From contig NZ_JAJALK010000002.1 in assembly GCF_020523825.1 (NCBI RefSeq), forward strand, positions 620,001 through 684,000: DNA of 64,000 bases. Direction: 5' to 3'. Below, in pieces: positions 63,846 to 64,000 of this stretch. The notes below the pieces were generated by a model. That model ran no database searches, was not told where the DNA came from, and worked only from the letters and a program-made list of their open reading frames with translations. How positions within the stretch are numbered: position 1 is the stretch's first letter; every line of letters begins with the position of its first letter. Made by a program: the position numbers and the translations under genes. The stretch is from Methylobacterium brachiatum (lineage in GTDB: Bacteria > Pseudomonadota > Alphaproteobacteria > Rhizobiales > Beijerinckiaceae).

Positions 63846-64000
63846 GCCGGATCGGACCCGCGGCGGCTAATCATGAGAGATTCCTGAGAACCTTTCGCCG
63901 CAGGCGGCGTTGTTCCCTGTCAGGGTGAAGCAGGACCCCGAACAAAAAAAGGACCGCCCCCGAGAGGGCAGCCCGAAGTCTTGGGAGGAAACGCCCACGA
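63846..64000. other. Region upstream of a gene beyond the window
   Basis: CGCCG/CGGCG (about 63896-63910) followed by TTGTT may be a weak terminator for the DUF2891 gene. A second hairpin (63951-63974) stands beside a run of seven A residues (63944-63950), so on the minus strand it would read as a terminator with a U-run. GGGAGGA at 63983-63989 looks like the ribosome site of a plus-strand gene starting at about position 64000. Confidence 0.45.

Overview
The window is very GC-rich DNA from an alphaproteobacterium of the Hyphomicrobiales, most likely Methylobacterium or a close relative. The main clues are a methylsuccinyl-CoA dehydrogenase with the long N-terminal extension typical of the ethylmalonyl-CoA pathway, two phasin-type proteins and an intracellular PHB depolymerase. 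A RegB/RegA redox pair, a MucR-family regulator, a hisS-hisZ-hisG block and the hemE-side origin neighbourhood also fit. All family calls rest on reading the translations; no database search was run. I see no tRNA, rRNA, CRISPR array, prophage or transposase.

Layout. 1-3.4 kb: end of a Bat-type operon (vWA, TPR and BatD proteins). 3.4-4.7 kb: an unrecognised gene with an unusual structured leader, then a fluoride riboswitch and crcB. 4.7-8.0 kb: a PPDK/PEP-synthase regulatory protein gene and hemE, divergent across about 470 bp that look like the chromosomal replication origin (DnaA boxes, a perfect CtrA box, an AT-rich tract); hemJ follows. 8-20.4 kb: amino-acid racemase, LysR regulator, hisG/hisZ/hisS, rho, then maf-CDF transporter-aroE-coaE, genes that in other alphaproteobacteria also lie beside the origin. 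20.4-25.7 kb: alpha/beta hydrolase, YihY, EamA transporter, mcd and small proteins. 25.8-39.3 kb: two divergent glycosyltransferases, phasins, amidase and PBP1A, purS/purQ, regB/regA, phaZ.

39.8-47 kb: a complete peptide-type ABC importer with an amidohydrolase. 47.2-53.2 kb: a sulfonate/nitrate-type ABC importer (no binding protein), an Ldh_2-family dehydrogenase, a SorA/SorB sulfite dehydrogenase pair and a YeiH-family exporter; together they suggest uptake of an organosulfur compound, oxidation of sulfite and export of the anion. 53.4-61.97 kb: a MucR-type regulator lacking zinc-finger cysteines, then a second peptide-type ABC importer with an M20 peptidase, facing a divergent LysR regulator. 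62-63.8 kb: CDP-diacylglycerol pyrophosphatase and a DUF2891 protein.

Three dispersed non-coding repeat families punctuate the window. One, about 110 bp with four hairpins, abuts stop codons six times; another sits inside the N-terminal reading frame of batD and twice within the first peptide importer operon. Two copies of a 16-bp parS-like palindrome lie 44 and 52 kb from the proposed origin, so the window may hold both the replication origin and part of the centromere region of the chromosome.
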